59,451 nucleotides of DNA from an uncultured Prevotellaceae bacterium (GCA_900314715.1 OMWI01000019.1:1-59451); one strand, 5' to 3'; positions 8,930 through 18,272 are shown, numbered from the stretch's first letter. Made by a program: numbers and translations. The notes: generated from the sequence alone by a model not told the origin.

Positions 8930-9640
8930 TTACCAAACGTATTTGATTCCTAATTTTAACGATGTCTCATATTTACTTGCCAACTGACTCATACTACCCG
9001 CTGGTCTTACATTGAATTCACCAAACAAATGCATATCCTTCTTTAGCTTAGCATTAAAGTTCAAACCCCAATTGATATTCCAGTTTTCATAGTAAAAATC
9101 ATCGTAGTTGCGGAAAAAGAGACCGATATTCCACGAATTCCATCTTGGACGAATATTCACGCCCGTACCAAACGTGAACGTCAATGGTTCTGTATAACCA
9201 AAGTGCAAGAGGTGATAATGGAGATACGACTCACCGATGCGAAGGTTAAAATACGGTGTTTCCCAAGTGATGGAGAGGTTGGCGACAATCTCATTGGTTT
9301 TTGTACGATTGTAACGATTGTACATCAGTTTGCCATCAAAATAGAAATCAGACCATCCTATAGGCAAACGATAACCACCCTGCACGTCTACGGAATAGAG
9401 TTGCTTAAAAAACTGAAGTTGCCAATCGCCTCCCACGTGCCAACGATCAGTCAAATGGCGCTTATAGGAACCCTCCACTCCAATGAATTCTCTCGTTACG
9501 ACATTGTGGCCACCCATCAGATAACCCGAGAGTTCGTTTTTATGCTCCCCGTCAAACTTATGAACACCGTTAAATGCCTGTGCCTTTATATCCACCATTG
9601 CCATGAGCAATAGCGTCATCATTAAAATGGTCTTTTTCAT
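8930..9640 (-). CDS. small outer-membrane beta-barrel protein
   Basis: A 236-residue protein with a signal peptide (MKKTILMMTLLLMAMVDIKAQ). The rest is alternating aromatic/polar strands (for example FYFDGKLMYNRY, YFNLRIGESYL, WNIGLFFRNYDDFY) ending in LKLGIKYVW. The terminal aromatic is the usual outer-membrane barrel signal. No specific family was recognised. It is first in a two-gene operon with the metallophosphatase lipoprotein, so both products probably act in the outer membrane or periplasm. Confidence 0.65.
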   Translation of the reverse strand: MKKTILMMTLLLMAMVDIKAQAFNGVHKFDGEHKNELSGYLMGGHNVVTREFIGVEGSYKRHLTDRWHVGGDWQLQFFKQLYSVDVQGGYRLPIGWSDFYFDGKLMYNRYNRTKTNEIVANLSITWETPYFNLRIGESYLHYHLLHFGYTEPLTFTFGTGVNIRPRWNSWNIGLFFRNYDDFYYENWNINWGLNFNAKLKKDMHLFGEFNVRPAGSMSQLASKYETSLKLGIKYVW

Positions 9641-9700
9641 ATACCCAAACTTCTTTTCACTTATAAACGAAATTGAAAAGTAACCTCAATAAAAGTGATG

Positions 9701-9708
9701 CAAAGATA
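9701..9708 (-). promoter_or_regulatory. -7 element for the barrel/phosphatase operon
   Basis: TATCTTTG on the minus strand, about 60 bp upstream of the ATG at 9640. No good -33 TTTG was found at the expected distance. Confidence 0.5.
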
Positions 9709-9814
9709 CTTAAAAAATGAATAAATATTACGACTTTTAGAGAAGAAAAAGTAAGAAACGCCCGAAAATCATCAAAAAAGTACAAAAACATGTATGATTA
9801 TCCAAAAAAAGCAG

Positions 9815-9822
9815 TATCTTTG
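9815..9822 (+). promoter_or_regulatory. -7 element of the thiamin uptake operon
   Basis: TATCTTTG lies about 20 bp before the riboswitch aptamer. Transcription from here would include the whole TPP element. The -33 half is not clear. Confidence 0.6.
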
Positions 9823-9839
9823 CACCCGACTTACAAACG

Positions 9840-9926
9840 TTAAGTTAAGGGGTGCCCGTCTATTGGCGAGCTGAGATTAGACCCTCAGACCTGAACAGGA
9901 TAATGCCTGCGTAGGAAATTCTTTAT
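9840..9926 (+). promoter_or_regulatory. TPP (THI-box) riboswitch
   Basis: The conserved THI-box blocks are present in order: GGGGTGC (about 9849), GCTGAGAT (about 9870), ACCCTCAGACCTGAACAGGA (9881-9900), then TAATGCCTGCGTAGGAAA. This is the thiamin pyrophosphate aptamer. It precedes a TonB receptor and a PnuT-type transporter, the expected thiamin-uptake context in Bacteroidetes. High TPP should repress these genes. Confidence 0.95.
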
Positions 9927-9931
9927 CTCCC

Positions 9932-9959
9932 CCTTATTATATATTCCATATAAATAAGG
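9932..9959 (+). promoter_or_regulatory. hairpin between riboswitch and start codon (candidate expression platform)
   Basis: CCTTATT (9932-9938) pairs with AATAAGG (9953-9959), and inner ATAT pairs extend the stem. It ends 6 bp before the ATG at 9966 and has no U-run. It could block initiation rather than terminate transcription. Confidence 0.5.
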
Positions 9960-9965
9960 TAAAAC

Positions 9966-12395
9966 ATGAAAAAAACATTATTGACTTATATCGCATTGGG
10001 GTTATCCGCTATTGTTAGCGCCCAAGAAATTGACTCTTTGCGATTGGAACAATTACAAGAAGTGGTGGTAAAAGGTGTTCGAGCCCAGAAAGACGCACCA
10101 TTTGCCATTGCCAACATCAAGAAAAAGGAATTAGATGCATTCTCGAAAACGGGAAAGGAATTGCCTTTCCTCTTCTCACAAACACCAGGTGTTTTAGCGT
10201 GGAGCGAAAACGGATTGGGAACGGGAACTACCTATATGCGCATCAGAGGTGCTGGAGACTCCCGTATTAACGTTACCCTCGACGGAGTACCCCTCAATTC
10301 TCCTGAAGACCAATGCGTATTCTGGGCAAACATGAATAGCTATGGCTCATTGTTGGGTAGTGTGCAAATCCAACGTGGTGTTGGAACGTCTACCAATGGC
10401 GATGGTGCTTTTGGCGGAACGGTTGCATTGACATCAAAGGCTCCTACGCATCAAGCATGGGGCGAATTATCAGGTTCATACGGTTCATTCAACACCTATA
10501 ATCTTGGTGGTGCGTTCTCCACGGGATTGCTATGGAAGCACTGGATATTAGATGGAGCCTATCATGAAACCAACACCGATGGCTTCATTCATGGCACAAG
10601 CGGTCGCTCTGGTTCGTATTACGGAGGATTGAGTTATGCTGGAGAGAAGATGATCATTCGCTACAAGAACTTCGGAAACTTCGAAAAGACGGGGCAAGCA
10701 TGGAATGGCGTTACCGCAGGAGATAATGACCTCTCTATCATGGACGGTACTTACGGGAGCAAAACGGGTATTAAGACTTATAAAGACTTATATAACGCAG
10801 GGTTCGGACAATATAACACCCTGTATGAAACAATGGCTTACGGCGATGATGGAAATCCCGCCAAAGATGCCAAAGGCAATTATCTGGCTAACCGATACTT
10901 GATGAGCGATGGTACTTATTGGAAAAAGACCACCGATAATTTCTGGCAAAGCCATAATATCCTTTCTGCCGCATGGGACATCAATTACCATTGGACAACC
11001 ACCGCATCTTTGCATTACACACACGGTTATGGCTATTACAATGAATTCCGTTTCAACAACAAATTGAAGAAATTCGGCTTGAGCAATTATACCGCTCCCG
11101 ATGGGTCAACCGTGAAAAAGAGCGACTTTGTACGCAAGAAGGGATTGAAGCAAGATACTTACGGAGCGATTTGGAACATCAACTACAAAAGCGAACACAA
11201 GGATATTATCGGAGGATTCGCTTTGCAACAATTCTCTGGTAATCACTTCGGATACTTGACTTACGTCTCCAATGCCGCCCTGAGAAATCATTTGTTGAGC
11301 AATGGCGATTATCAGTATTACGATTCTAATGCAAAAAAACTCGATGGAAATGCCTTCCTCAAGGCTGCTTATTACTTTGATGACCATTGGGATATGTTTG
11401 CAGAAGTACAATACCGTCATGTAGGATATAAGACAGATGGTTACAACGACAAATTTATTGACAACAAGGACGGTACATACGGCAAACAATACCTTGACAT
11501 TAACAAAAAATACGATTTCTTTAATGGGAAGGTGGGATTCAACTATCGCATTGGTCAGCATCGTATCTATGGTTCTTTAGCTCAAGCACATCGTGAGCCC
11601 GAACGTAATAATTTCACGGACAATAGTAATTATCCAGTTCCTAAAGCAGAACAATTGCTTGACACTGAAGTAGGTTATCAATTCGAGAATTCCAACTTCC
11701 GTGCTGGCGCAAACTTCTATTACATGAATTATAAAGACCAGTTCGTCCAGACGGGAGCGGTAAGTGATATAGGCGAAAAGTTGACTACCAACATCGACAA
11801 GTCTTATCGTATGGGCGTAGAACTAACGGTTGGTTGGGATATCACTCCTTGGTTTACCATAGAGGGAAATGCCGCTTTAAGCAAGAACAAGATTAAAAAC
11901 TTCAACGAGTTTGTGGAAGACTGGGATGATTGGGAAGGCAATCCCGATGCTGCCAAATATCATTGCGACGGAAACGGAGACGAACTTCGTGAGTTCCATT
12001 ACGACAACTCAACACTTGCTTTCTCGCCTTCCGTTATTCTCAATGGCTTCATCAATCTGCATTATCAAGGTTGGCAAGCCGTATGGCATACGAACTACGT
12101 GAGTCGTCAATACCTTGACAATACGGAAAATGCCGACCGTTCATTACCTTGTTATAGCGTCTCAAATCTCAACCTCAGTTATAGTTCTAAGGTGAAGAAG
12201 GCGCTCGGAATCAAGGAAGTGACTATCGGATTGAACTTCAACAACATCTTCAGTCGTCGCTATGCTGCAAGTGGATGGGTTTACTCAGCCATAGCAGAAA
12301 GTTACGGACACACGAACAACAACCGTTATTACCAAATTGGCTTCATACCAATGGCTGGTTTTACGGCTATGAGCAGTATAACATTAAGATTCTAA
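9966..12395 (+). CDS. TonB-dependent outer-membrane receptor, probably for thiamin
   Basis: An 809-residue protein with a signal peptide (MKKTLLTYIALGLSAIVSA). A short TonB-box-like segment (LQEVVVKG) precedes the plug domain at about 40-160, with LPFLFSQTPGVLAW, RIRGAGDSRINVTLDGVP and VQIQRGVGTSTNGDGAFGG. The remaining 650 residues form a 22-strand-type barrel ending in MSSITLRF, a typical C-terminal aromatic. TonB receptors import scarce nutrients using proton-motive force. The substrate is inferred from the TPP riboswitch upstream and the pnuT-like gene 6 bp downstream (the OMR1-type arrangement). Confidence 0.85.
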   Translation: MKKTLLTYIALGLSAIVSAQEIDSLRLEQLQEVVVKGVRAQKDAPFAIANIKKKELDAFSKTGKELPFLFSQTPGVLAWSENGLGTGTTYMRIRGAGDSRINVTLDGVPLNSPEDQCVFWANMNSYGSLLGSVQIQRGVGTSTNGDGAFGGTVALTSKAPTHQAWGELSGSYGSFNTYNLGGAFSTGLLWKHWILDGAYHETNTDGFIHGTSGRSGSYYGGLSYAGEKMIIRYKNFGNFEKTGQAWNGVTAGDNDLSIMDGTYGSKTGIKTYKDLYNAGFGQYNTLYETMAYGDDGNPAKDAKGNYLANRYLMSDGTYWKKTTDNFWQSHNILSAAWDINYHWTTTASLHYTHGYGYYNEFRFNNKLKKFGLSNYTAPDGSTVKKSDFVRKKGLKQDTYGAIWNINYKSEHKDIIGGFALQQFSGNHFGYLTYVSNAALRNHLLSNGDYQYYDSNAKKLDGNAFLKAAYYFDDHWDMFAEVQYRHVGYKTDGYNDKFIDNKDGTYGKQYLDINKKYDFFNGKVGFNYRIGQHRIYGSLAQAHREPERNNFTDNSNYPVPKAEQLLDTEVGYQFENSNFRAGANFYYMNYKDQFVQTGAVSDIGEKLTTNIDKSYRMGVELTVGWDITPWFTIEGNAALSKNKIKNFNEFVEDWDDWEGNPDAAKYHCDGNGDELREFHYDNSTLAFSPSVILNGFINLHYQGWQAVWHTNYVSRQYLDNTENADRSLPCYSVSNLNLSYSSKVKKALGIKEVTIGLNFNNIFSRRYAASGWVYSAIAESYGHTNNNRYYQIGFIPMAGFTAMSSITLRF

Positions 12396-12401
12396 ACATC
12401 G

Positions 12402-13016
12402 ATGATAGATTTTTGGCAAGCACACTGGCTCGACATCACCACAACCATCTTAGGTCTCGCCTATATTCTGTTAGAATACAAGGCAAGCATCTGGTTATGG
12501 CTTGTGGGATTCGTGATGCAAGCGCTTGACATCATTCTCTATTACGAAAAGGGACTCTACGCCGATTGCGGAATGGAGTTCTATTATATCGCCATGACCA
12601 TCTATGGTTTTATCTCATGGAAATGGTTTACCGATAAGTCTTCTTCCACAACGGGAGAAACCAAGAAAGAAAAGCCCATCATTCATTTTGAGCGGAAATA
12701 TATTCTTCCTTGGATTATCGGAACCATTGTGATATGGCTTGCCATTTGGTGGTTCTTGGTTTCCTACACGGATTCCAGAGTTCCCATTGCGGATAGTTTC
12801 ACTACCGCCTTGAGTTTCGTTGGCATTTGGGCGTTAGCTCGCAAATACCTGGAACAATGGTTGATTTGGATAGTCGTTGACGTTGTAACATGTGCATTGT
12901 ATTTCTACAAGGACATTCCTTTCAAGGCTTCGCTTTATGGCTTATACGTCATCATTGCCGTGGCTGGATATTTCAAGTGGAAACAACAAGTAAGAATAAT
13001 TAACCACTTAGCATGA
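12402..13016 (+). CDS. pnuT: PnuT-type thiamin transporter (PnuC family)
   Basis: A 204-residue inner-membrane protein with about seven hydrophobic segments. The PnuC-family core is visible: WLVGFVMQALDIILYYEKGLYAD, YGFISWKWF, and a late WIVVDVVTCALYFYKDIPF. PnuC proteins move vitamins bearing a trappable hydroxyl group (nicotinamide riboside, thiamin, riboflavin). Thiamin is inferred from the TPP riboswitch and TonB receptor in the same operon (6-bp gap). The thiamin pyrophosphokinase gene that often follows pnuT is not present here. Confidence 0.85.
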   Translation: MIDFWQAHWLDITTTILGLAYILLEYKASIWLWLVGFVMQALDIILYYEKGLYADCGMEFYYIAMTIYGFISWKWFTDKSSSTTGETKKEKPIIHFERKYILPWIIGTIVIWLAIWWFLVSYTDSRVPIADSFTTALSFVGIWALARKYLEQWLIWIVVDVVTCALYFYKDIPFKASLYGLYVIIAVAGYFKWKQQVRIINHLA

Positions 13017-13043
13017 TAGCCGCAAAAGCATGTCCCAGATACG

Positions 13044-13122
13044 TAACATAGCTTTTGTATGTCCCAGAGGATAGGTTTGCGTGACGTAAACCTATCCTTT
13101 AAGTGGGCTAAACGATATGTTT
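13044..13122. repeat. 22-bp phased dyad array A (4 units)
   Basis: Thirteen-bp cores begin at 13044 (TAACATAGCTTTT, degenerate), 13066 (AGAGGATAGGTTT, half-site), 13088 (AAACCTATCCTTT) and 13110 (AAACGATATGTTT), each exactly 22 bp apart with 9-bp spacers. The middle units also form a perfect 10-bp inverted repeat (13069-13078 with 13088-13097), which may terminate the thiamin operon. Apart from the lacZ-side promoter, nothing else is seen between pnuT and 13228. Confidence 0.8.
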
Positions 13123-13158
13123 ACGAAAAGAGTATTTAAAGAAAAAAACACCTATCAT

Positions 13159-13189
13159 TTTGAGATACGAAATATAATGATTATCTTTG
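13159..13189 (+). promoter_or_regulatory. Bacteroidetes-type promoter for the beta-galactosidase gene
   Basis: TTTG (13159-13162) and TATCTTTG (13182-13189) are separated by exactly 19 bp, 38 bp upstream of the ATG. Confidence 0.8.
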
Positions 13190-13227
13190 CCCTTTGAAAA
13201 TAGTAAAAACACTAACCTTATATACAA

Positions 13228-16200
13228 ATGATGAAGACCAAACTATTCATTACGACTCTATTATGGTGTTTCACCCTTATCGCCTCTGCGGACAACGAGA
13301 AGTTGGAAGGATTTCACTATGGTTTAGATACAGCACCCACGGGTGAGGAATGGCAATCTCCCATGCTCTTGGGATACAACAAATTGCAACCACGTGCGTA
13401 TTTCACTTCCTTTGCTACGGAAGAAGAAGCACGTAAAGTATTGCCTGAATATAGTTCTCGATGGCAATCGCTCAACGGAACATGGAAATTCCATTTCGCC
13501 AAGAATCCCGATGAACGACCAAAAGACTTCTATCAAACAGATTTCGATTGTTCTGCTTGGGACGACATCATCGTTCCTTCTAATTGGAACATTGTTGGCT
13601 TGCAAGAAGACGGAACCCAGAAATACGGAACGCCCATCTACGTCAACCAACCCGTTATTTTCTTCCACCAAGTGAAGAAAGACGATTGGCGCGAAGGCGT
13701 GATGCGTGAGCCACCCCATCATTGGACCACCTACAAATATCGCAACGAGGTAGGCTCTTATCGTCGTACGTTCACCATTCCTCAAACATGGAAAGGTCAG
13801 GAACTCTACGTGGAATTCGACGGGGTGGATTCTTTCTTCTATCTTTGGATTAACGGACAATATGTTGGTTTCTCCAAGAACTCACGCGATGCGGCACGTT
13901 TCGACATTACTCGCTTTGCACATGTGGGAGAAAACAACATTAGTGTGGAAGTTTATCGCAATTCCGACGGTTCGTTCCTTGAAGCACAAGACATGTTTCG
14001 TTTGCCTGGCATTTTCCGTTCGGTAAGCATCTATTCAACACCAAAGATTCATATTGCCGATGTTCAAGCCATTCCATCATTCGAGGGAACAAACGGAATC
14101 TTAAACATTAACTATTCATTGGATAATCACACCAAAAAAGCGTTTAAGGGAAACATCGCATTCAAGCTCTATGAAAACAAATTGTACTCTGACGAAAACA
14201 CGGAAATTCCCATTTCCATCAACCAAACAGGAAATGGAAGCGTAAAGATAAATGTTGCAAATGCCAAGAAATGGACAGCTGAATCACCCCATGTTTACAC
14301 CTTATTAGTATATAAGAAGGACAAACGGGCAAAGGATACAGAAATCATTTCCACGCAAGTAGGTTTCCGCACCGTGGAAATCAAGGACACGAAAGCGGAA
14401 GACGATGAATTTGGATTGGCTGGTCGATATTTCTATGTCAACGGAAAGCCATTAAAGTTGAAGGGAGTCAATCGCCATGAAACCAATCCTGCAACGGGAC
14501 ACGCCATTACACGCGAACAAATGTTGGAAGAGGTAATGATGATGAAACGCGCCAACATCAACCACGTTCGCACTTCGCATTATTCTTGCGACCCGTATTT
14601 CTATTACCTATGTAATAAATATGGTATTTACTTGGAGGCAGAAGCCAACTTGGAAAGCCATGAATACTATTATGGCGAAGCTTCACTATCCCACCCCATC
14701 GAATGGAGACCTGCCCACGTTGCGCGAATGATGGAGTTGGCAAATTCACGCATAAACGACCCATGTATCGTGATTTGGAGTTTGGGAAACGAAGCAGGTC
14801 CTGGCGATAATTTCAAGGCATCTTACGCCGCCGTAAAAGCATTTGATTCAAGTCGCCCCGTGCAATACGAGCGCAACAACGACATCGTGGATATGGGTAG
14901 CAATCAATATCCTTCTATTGGTTGGGTGCGTTCAGCCGTAAAGGGAACAATGAACATCAAATACCCTTTCCATATTTCCGAATATGCACATTCTATGGGA
15001 AATGCCGTTGGTAATCTCATCGACTATTGGGAAGCCATTGAATCAACCAACTTCTTCTGTGGCGGAGCTATCTGGGATTGGATTGACCAGAGCCTTTATA
15101 ATTATGAAGAACGAAAGAATTCAGAAGGAGGAAATACATCTATTAAATACTTGGCTTATGGTGGTGACTTCGGTGACACACCAAATGATAGAGAATTCGT
15201 GATGAACGGAATCATTTTCGGTGATATGGAACCCAAGCCACAATACTATGAGGTAAAGAAGGTTTATCAATACATTGGAGTGAAATGGGAAGATAGGCAA
15301 TCGGGCACCATCAATATCTTTAATAAGAATTATTATACTGATGACCTCTCCGACTATGATTGTTTCTACACTCTTGAAGCAGATGGAAAGAGTATCAAGA
15401 AAGGTAGTATTGAAGTTGGAAGTGTTGCTCAACGCAAACACAAAATCATACAGATACCAGGCTTAAATCCTAACGACTTGAACGACAATCGTGAATATTT
15501 CGTGAGGATAGAATTCCGATTGAAGAGCGATAAGCCTTGGGCAAAGAAAGGATTCATCCAAGCAGAAGAACAATTGTTCGTGAAAGAAGCAGGTGAACGA
15601 CCAACATTGGCTGTGAATGGAACATTGCAAGTAAACGAAACAACAGATGGGAAACTAATCGTTTCACAAGGAAACAAGGTTCAAGTTACGTTTGACTTGC
15701 AAAAAGGTTGTATCTCCAACCTTCTTTACGACGGAGAACAGATGATAGAAGAAGGTTTCGGTCCTCAACTTGACGCTTTCCGTGCTCCTGTGAACAATGA
15801 CAACTGGGGACAATCTTCTTGGTATGAGCACGGACTCAACCGAATGCAACAAAAGAACCTCACATGGAACAAGCACATGAACGAGAATGGTTCGGTGAGT
15901 ATCGTCTTTGTTACGGAATCACAAGCCGAAGGATGTGAGTTCAAATTCCAAGACAATGTGGTTTATACGATTTATGCCGATGGTTCCATTGAAGTGCAAT
16001 CAGCCATTACTTCCAATAAACCCACTTTGGTGTTGCCTCGTTTGGGATATGTGATGAAATTGCCTAAATCGTTGAACAACCTCACTTACTATGGTCGTGG
16101 TCCTATTGACAACTATCCCGACCGAAAGACTGGGCAAAACATCGGCATATATAATAATAAGGTGGAGAATGAATTTGAGAATTTCCCCAAACCACAAGAC

Positions 16201-17169
16201 ATGGGTAATCACCAAGATACTCGTTATTGCCAACTGACAAACAAGCAAGGAAAGGGTTTGTTGTTCATAGCCGAAGACAACATGTCGTTCTCCGTTTTGC
16301 CATGGACTTCACAAGAATTGGCAAAGGCGAAACATCCGCATGAATTACCTGTAAGCACAGATAATGTTCTTCACCTCGATATTGCCACTACTGGATTGGG
16401 CGGAAATAGTTGTGGTCAAGGTCCTCCATTGGAACAAGATCGCGTGAAAGCAACACCTCACACATTCGCTTTTATCATTCGTCCTGCAACGACCTCACAA
16501 ATACAACTCGTGAAGTCGTCGGGTCCAGCACCCTTAATGATGCAACGCGATGCGGAAGGCAACGTGACTATTGCCTCTATGAATGCTCATCACCAACCCA
16601 TCTATTACATTATTAATAATCAAGGCAAGAAATCTGCTTCCAAGCCACAACTCTATAACGGTTCATTTAACTTGCGTAATGGTGGTGTCGTGAAAGCTTA
16701 CGAACAAGGAAACGAATGGATGAGCATCAGCAAGGAATTCGACCGAATCGACCGTATTCCCGTTACCGTTAGTTATGCATCAAGTGTAGAAAGCGGAGAA
16801 GGTGATGCGGAACATCTTGTAGATGGCAATCCCAATACCTATTGGCACACGATGTGGAGTGTAACCGTTGCCAATTATCCACATTGGGTAGAGTTTGATT
16901 GCGGAAGCGTGAAGACTTTGAAAGGTTTTGTCTACCTTCCACGACAAGATAGCAGAAATGGAAACATCAAGGAATATAGCATACAATTAAGTAATGATGG
17001 GAAGAACTGGGGTGAGACGATTCACCAAGGAACTTTTGAAAACAACCAAAAGGAAAAGAAAGTTCTCTTTACACATCCCGTAAAGGCTCGTTATCTACGG
17101 TTTAATGCATTGAGTTCACAAGATGGACAAGACTTCGCAACTGGTGCGGAATTCTCCATCTTAGATTAA
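13228..17169 (+). CDS. GH2 beta-galactosidase with C-terminal F5/8-type carbohydrate-binding domain
   Basis: A 1313-residue exported glycoside hydrolase with a signal peptide ending near IASA. The GH2 sugar-binding domain is at about 60-240 (RWQSLNGTWKFHF, WDDIIVPSNW). The immunoglobulin-like domain follows, then the TIM barrel from about 400. GVNRHETNP and the acid/base Glu in SLGNEAG (about 521) are present, as is the nucleophile Glu in ISEYAHSMGN (about 584). The beta-galactosidase small-chain domain is at about 820-1110 (DNWGQSSWYEHGL). Residues about 1180-1310 are a discoidin/CBM32-like domain (HLVDGNPNTYWHT, VKARYLRFNA). A periplasmic beta-galactosidase hydrolysing plant or host galactosides is likely. 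Its start could be 13228 or 13231 (MM). Confidence 0.92.
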   Translation: MMKTKLFITTLLWCFTLIASADNEKLEGFHYGLDTAPTGEEWQSPMLLGYNKLQPRAYFTSFATEEEARKVLPEYSSRWQSLNGTWKFHFAKNPDERPKDFYQTDFDCSAWDDIIVPSNWNIVGLQEDGTQKYGTPIYVNQPVIFFHQVKKDDWREGVMREPPHHWTTYKYRNEVGSYRRTFTIPQTWKGQELYVEFDGVDSFFYLWINGQYVGFSKNSRDAARFDITRFAHVGENNISVEVYRNSDGSFLEAQDMFRLPGIFRSVSIYSTPKIHIADVQAIPSFEGTNGILNINYSLDNHTKKAFKGNIAFKLYENKLYSDENTEIPISINQTGNGSVKINVANAKKWTAESPHVYTLLVYKKDKRAKDTEIISTQVGFRTVEIKDTKAEDDEFGLAGRYFYVNGKPLKLKGVNRHETNPATGHAITREQMLEEVMMMKRANINHVRTSHYSCDPYFYYLCNKYGIYLEAEANLESHEYYYGEASLSHPIEWRPAHVARMMELANSRINDPCIVIWSLGNEAGPGDNFKASYAAVKAFDSSRPVQYERNNDIVDMGSNQYPSIGWVRSAVKGTMNIKYPFHISEYAHSMGNAVGNLIDYWEAIESTNFFCGGAIWDWIDQSLYNYEERKNSEGGNTSIKYLAYGGDFGDTPNDREFVMNGIIFGDMEPKPQYYEVKKVYQYIGVKWEDRQSGTINIFNKNYYTDDLSDYDCFYTLEADGKSIKKGSIEVGSVAQRKHKIIQIPGLNPNDLNDNREYFVRIEFRLKSDKPWAKKGFIQAEEQLFVKEAGERPTLAVNGTLQVNETTDGKLIVSQGNKVQVTFDLQKGCISNLLYDGEQMIEEGFGPQLDAFRAPVNNDNWGQSSWYEHGLNRMQQKNLTWNKHMNENGSVSIVFVTESQAEGCEFKFQDNVVYTIYADGSIEVQSAITSNKPTLVLPRLGYVMKLPKSLNNLTYYGRGPIDNYPDRKTGQNIGIYNNKVENEFENFPKPQDMGNHQDTRYCQLTNKQGKGLLFIAEDNMSFSVLPWTSQELAKAKHPHELPVSTDNVLHLDIATTGLGGNSCGQGPPLEQDRVKATPHTFAFIIRPATTSQIQLVKSSGPAPLMMQRDAEGNVTIASMNAHHQPIYYIINNQGKKSASKPQLYNGSFNLRNGGVVKAYEQGNEWMSISKEFDRIDRIPVTVSYASSVESGEGDAEHLVDGNPNTYWHTMWSVTVANYPHWVEFDCGSVKTLKGFVYLPRQDSRNGNIKEYSIQLSNDGKNWGETIHQGTFENNQKEKKVLFTHPVKARYLRFNALSSQDGQDFATGAEFSILD

Positions 17170-17269
17170 TTAACAAACGGTGAATATGCGACTTCATCGT
17201 GAAAAACGTAACCATTTTAGGCAAATATACGATAAAACATCCATCATGAATAAAAATTTAGCTAAAAAA

Positions 17270-17301
17270 TTTGGTGGAGAAAAAATAAATTCGTACTTTT
17301 G
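17270..17301 (+). promoter_or_regulatory. promoter of tRNA-Lys
   Basis: TTTG (17270-17273) and TACTTTTG (17294-17301) are separated by 20 bp, 25 bp upstream of the tRNA. Confidence 0.7.
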
Positions 17302-17326
17302 CAACCGCTAAAGAAAAATGGTTGCT

Positions 17327-17399
17327 GCACCCTTAGCTCAGTTGGTAGAGCAACTGACTCTTAATCAGTGGGTCTAGGGTTCGAATCCCTAAGGGTGTA
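17327..17399 (+). tRNA. tRNA-Lys (anticodon CTT)
   Basis: A full cloverleaf of 73 nt. The acceptor GCACCCT pairs with AGGGTGT (first pair G-U). The D arm is GCTC...GAGC. The anticodon stem ACTGA/TCAGT encloses the loop CTCTTAA, so the anticodon is CTT (reads AAG). The T arm is TAGGG-TTCGAAT-CCCTA. The discriminator base is A and CCA is not encoded. Confidence 0.97.
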
Positions 17400-17488
17400 C
17401 AAAATATGTTAATATTATAGGTTAATCAAGTCGCAAGTGAAAGTTTTTTCATCTTGCGATTTATTTTATAATTTATACCATTCTACTA

Positions 17489-18229
17489 ATGATGAAAACA
17501 AATAAGATACTTGTCCTTTTGGCACTTATCATGATGGCAATTACCACTCATGCACAAGAAGAGAAGCCTTCTATAGATATGACTGCCACTTTTATTGACT
17601 CTGAAGGGAAAGAAGTAACCACAACTACTTTCGAAGGTTCTGCCCCACTCGTTGGTCATTTTGCTGCCAATCCGAAAAACGTCGGAGCGTATAGTGAAAA
17701 CTACGAATGGCATTTTTATATGGACGGTGAGGAAGACACCCCCTATCTTATCAGATACGAAGAAGAAACGGAATATACCTTCACTACCGCTGGTGCTCAT
17801 CATATTGTATGTTACGCAACCTTCATCAATGGTACTGACACAGTTAGATACGATAAAGCATATTGGAGTGATAATCCCGACCATTCTCAAATAAAAGTAA
17901 CTATTTATGAGAGTGATTTGAAAATGCCAAACGCCTTTTCTCCAAACTCAGATGAACCGAACAAAACATATCATGCAAAAGATGGTTACAAATCCATCGT
18001 TGAATTCCATGCATACATCTTCAATCGTTGGGGACAAAAGCTTTATGAATGGGATGATCCTGCTGGTGCATGGGATGGTACATATAATGGAAGGCCTGTC
18101 AAGGAAGGCGTATATTATTGCCTCGTAAAAGCCAAAGGTGCTGACGGAAGGAAATTCAATATTCGTACTGACGTGAACCTATTACGTGGTTATACGGAAA
18201 AAGGTAGTTCCACATCAGGAACACCTTAA
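17489..18229 (+). CDS. secreted protein with PKD-like region and T9SS type B sorting domain
   Basis: A 246-residue protein with a signal peptide ending at THA-Q. Residues about 25-145 resemble a PKD-like beta sandwich (FEGSAPLVGHFAA, YTFTTAGAHHIVCYATF). Residues about 155-240 match the gliding-motility/CHU_C-type C-terminal domain: MPNAFSPNSD, IFNRWGQKLYEWDD, AWDGTYNGRPVKEGVYYCLV. That domain directs export through the type IX secretion system and is retained at the surface or released. It lacks any catalytic domain. The start could be 17489 or 17492. A cell-surface adhesin or structural role is possible but unproven. Confidence 0.8.
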   Translation: MMKTNKILVLLALIMMAITTHAQEEKPSIDMTATFIDSEGKEVTTTTFEGSAPLVGHFAANPKNVGAYSENYEWHFYMDGEEDTPYLIRYEEETEYTFTTAGAHHIVCYATFINGTDTVRYDKAYWSDNPDHSQIKVTIYESDLKMPNAFSPNSDEPNKTYHAKDGYKSIVEFHAYIFNRWGQKLYEWDDPAGAWDGTYNGRPVKEGVYYCLVKAKGADGRKFNIRTDVNLLRGYTEKGSSTSGTP

Positions 18230-18272
18230 TTATATCATCACGCAAACACATCTTCCAACACCAAAATAATAA

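Noticed and set aside
13044-13122. CRISPR array
   Set aside because: Regular spacing is present, but repeats are only 13 bp, spacers 9 bp, units diverge, arrays lie partly inside genes, and no cas genes are seen.
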